From Aspidiotus rigidus (Eukaryota > Arthropoda > Insecta > Hemiptera > Diaspididae), in NCBI GenBank assembly GCA_035079385.1, contig JAVHKY010000052.1:6634001-6698000 (forward strand): a stretch of DNA of 64,000 nucleotides, given 5' to 3'. The notes under the pieces are model-generated. The model was not told the DNA's origin. It saw nothing but the letters and a program-made list of their open reading frames with translations, and did no database searches. Within the stretch, counting starts at the first letter, position 1, and each line of letters begins with the position of its first letter. Positions 61,479 to 64,000 of this stretch are shown one piece after another. Made by a program: the position numbers and the translations under genes.

Positions 61479-62779
61479 TCTGCAGTGTGAGTTATGAAAA
61501 ATGAATTACCTAGCAAGAAGGAAAAAAAAGCTCACGCAGTAGCGTACGCATCACCGACTTTTCAATAATTTGCTATAAAATCATTTACGCATGCTCCCCA
61601 TATCTCAACTTCATTGTTTCTTAGTTATAAGCTAATTGTGATAATAATAATTTAAGGTATTCCACTTACTCTTCTATTGTTCAATTCATTTCTAATCTTT
61701 TTAATAGGTACTTTTATAATTTTCAAATACAGGTATTCATGGGAAATAACTCAAAAAGGAGTCGACTGATAGCTTTCTCTCCCTATAAGTACATATTATA
61801 TGAAACGCAAATAGAAGAACAGAACATGGCTCTATTAAAATTAAAATATAAAACTTAGGCAATTTAGAAGAATCTCAAAGTATTAACCTAACTGTCCACT
61901 TCCAAAAATACAGTGAGATATTATGAAGTCGATAATGACAAAAATCAAAACATAGATGAGGAAAATTGAAATGGCCAATGAAACTTCGACTTTGTCTTTA
62001 CCTGAATTTCAACATTACTCCCCAGTGTTCAGGGTACGAGCCTATTGCGATAATGTAGAAAAAAAAAAAAAAATGCTATGCATACCTGCATAACGCAGTA
62101 ATTATAGAATACACGGCTAATTATTCAGTCCATCGCTTACGCGCAACGTTTGTTTAACGTGTCCAATAAACGTCGATTTTTTCCAATCATATATGACTGG
62201 TCATGAGAAGTTTTCACAGCCAATAGGTGCATGATGCTTTATCACGTGGCAAAAGAACTCAAATAAATTGAATAAGCGAGATTTAGCTCGTAAGGCTCTG
62301 TACATACTCATATTTTGAGAATTACTCACAAACCACTTGTCCAATTGATACAAAAATTACAGAGCAATAAGATTGAATACACTATGACGTAACGCAGTGA
62401 TATGAATATAATAAGATTGATTTTTTTTGAGAAACAACACTACGAAATTCGAGAAAAATTGAGGATTACTCAACTATTCATCCGATCTCAGAAAAAAATG
62501 CACGTACCCAACTTCAGATAACCCACTACAATTTGACCAAACTTTACGAGAATACAACCGGTAGTTTTTGAGGAGTTGCGGGGACAAAAAAAATCTTATA
62601 TATATATCTATAAATATATAAGGATACCTGAAATTTTTTTCATTAGTCTCAGGATGATCTAGGCTCTCTAAAACGTCGAGAAAATTCTTTCCCCGGCTTC
62701 CCCGTCACAACTGTGTCGGGAGCAATACCTGACTTTTTGTTCGAAGTCGGTAAAAAACAATTTAATTCTTCATCAAGCA
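61479..62779. other. Non-coding stretch, nothing recognised
   Basis: AT-rich, with an A-run at 62,057-62,072 and a tatata tract near 62,596. No frame or repeat could be supported. Confidence 0.4.
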
Positions 62780-64000
62780 TCAAATCTATCTATCTGCGTA
62801 AAATGAACTGCCTAGCAAAAAAGAAGATAACAACGATTCAATCTTACATCGATTACCTCGCCTCTTTCAACAACCGCATCTCAGGTTCGATTTCCAAAGT
62901 CTCGATAAAAGGTAGCCAACTTTGTTGAACGTGAGACAAGAAAAATGAATTTGTAAAAAAGTTTCAATGATGTCACAATGTCCACATAATGATAGTAAGT
63001 ATCTAATGAAGGAGAGCCAAGAGGCAAAATAGAAAATAGTAGTCATCAAAATATAAGGATCCCTTATCACTGTAAACTTTTTGAATAAATATCACTTCAA
63101 TTGTAAGAAGTAAAAGAAGAAAAGCGATTAAAATATTTGGAAAATGGCATTATAGTTGTATTCTGAAAATAAGAATAACTGGAGTGGAGTGGGAAACAAA
63201 CGACAATAACGTGAGGATAGAAAAGATAATTGGAAGAAGAGACTGTAGCAGTTGAGGTGGTACTCAAATTTTAAGGCAGGAGAAAGAAAACGGATATGTA
63301 CAAGTTGGAGTAATTGAGTAACGTAGGTAGTTGCGGGAGTTGGAAACCGTGTTGGGAATGATTACATAGGACAGAGGTGACTGAGATTACATTGTAGGAA
63401 TAATGTTGATTTTGGAGAGTAGGACAGGAGAAAAGGTGATAGATTGTCAGATTATCTGCATAATAAGATTTACATGAAGGTAGAACATGGGAAGCCAAGA
63501 GGAGATGAGAATGTTCAAGTTGAGAATGACCAATTCTAAGTCGAGTGAAGATATAGATGACACGAAAAGGACTCGGAAAAATATCAACCATCGTTCTAAG
63601 CAAATGGCGAGGCGCTAAATTTTTCAAAAATCCCTCCCCCCATTGGACAGGTTTCCTATTAAACCTCAATTTAGGTTAGGTAGTTGACATCATGAAAAAC
63701 TGGAGACGCACTTGAATTCATCAGGGTTTAACAGAAGAATCCCTACAGAATAGTGAATTACAAAAATCAGGACTCGACGTCAAGAATAACTGTTAGTTGG
63801 AAATGGGTGGACCCCAAGGAATTTATTGAGGGACTTGAAAAAGTTTTGTTCTTATTGAGCTAGATGAAGGAAGGGATTTACAAAAACTCAACTTGATCAA
63901 CTCGAGAATAGAAGAGGGAGTTAGTTTATTTGCATGTAAAAAAGAGAACTAATCATGGCTGAAGATTGGAATGACCGTAGAAAAAATGATACTGTCAACA
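62780..64000 (-). repeat. Inverted copy of the 56.5-59.0-kb repeat family
   Basis: The reverse complement of 62,780-62,990 matches 58,840-59,040; 62,955-63,060 matches 57,760-57,860; 63,300-63,460 matches the 57.5-kb coding scrap; 63,780-64,000 matches 56,520-56,760. The copy runs out of the window. Confidence 0.85.
63271..63669 (-). pseudogene. LINE-like ORF2 C-terminal fragment
   Basis: An open minus-strand frame reads RVIYIFTRLRIGHSQLEHSH, then LPSCKSYYADNLTIYHLFSC, followed by PTLQNQ. Jockey/I-type ORF2 proteins end with a TRLRxGH...C...C..H...C module like this after the reverse transcriptase, and RNase H-bearing elements have it too. No polymerase domain was found beside it. Copies of part of it lie at 57,470-57,709 and near 58,670-58,715, so this is the best-preserved member here. 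It ends at the repeat sequence that also flanks the other copies. Confidence 0.55.

Overview
The window is eukaryotic and almost certainly insect or other arthropod. It is AT-rich, has spliced genes with canonical GT..AG introns, and is crowded with LTR retrotransposons, a jockey-type LINE, DNA transposons and short foldback (MITE-like) elements. The exact species cannot be read from the sequence.

The one confidently identified host gene is on the minus strand, 54,965 down to 36,482. It is the C-terminal ~1,100 residues (13 exons) of a p160/SRC-type nuclear receptor coactivator, the insect orthologue being taiman. All exon phases agree. The reading frame carries four LXXLL/LXXIL receptor-binding boxes, an AD1-like CBP-interaction segment, glutamine-rich exons, a conserved SEFVRQELRA block and a final LLQKLLSE before the stop. 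The bHLH-PAS half should lie beyond the right edge of the window. Introns, especially the 6-kb last intron, are filled with foldback elements. A second, weak host candidate is a small two-exon model (13,042-12,737, minus) beside three tandem exon-like cassettes (12,223-12,906).

Left to right: (1) 1-3,990, end of a satellite array of ~490-bp monomers with a trimeric higher-order period near 1.47 kb. (2) 4-12 kb, non-coding DNA with foldback elements, a decayed jockey-type LINE (7.1-8.4 kb), an 874-bp long-TIR element and a Ty3 integrase scrap. (3) 13.3-20.35 kb, a Ty1/copia element with almost complete gag-pol broken by three lesions and with a truncated 5' LTR; it may have a spliced 5' coding exon. 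(4) 20.35-20.86 kb, two foldback elements and the LTR plus primer-binding site of another copia element. (5) 22.8-27.2 kb, a minus-strand Ty3/gypsy ruin carrying a 223-bp solo LTR. (6) 27.5-28.9 kb, a broken THAP + coiled-coil + DDE_Tnp_4 transposase. (7) 29.3-32.8 kb, a ~3.5-kb TIR transposon nested inside a foldback element. (8) 33-36.5 kb, low-complexity DNA with GA and AAT microsatellites. (9) 36.5-55 kb, the coactivator gene. (10) 55.6-64 kb, a mosaic of one repeat family in direct and inverted copies, with a minisatellite and LINE-like coding scraps.

No CRISPR array, operon or prokaryotic system is present. The most unusual points are a 41-bp duplication that doubles a coactivator splice acceptor, a receptor-binding motif created across a splice junction, the possible intron and GCGA-rich composition of the copia element, the tandem exon-like cassettes, and the layered nesting of transposons.
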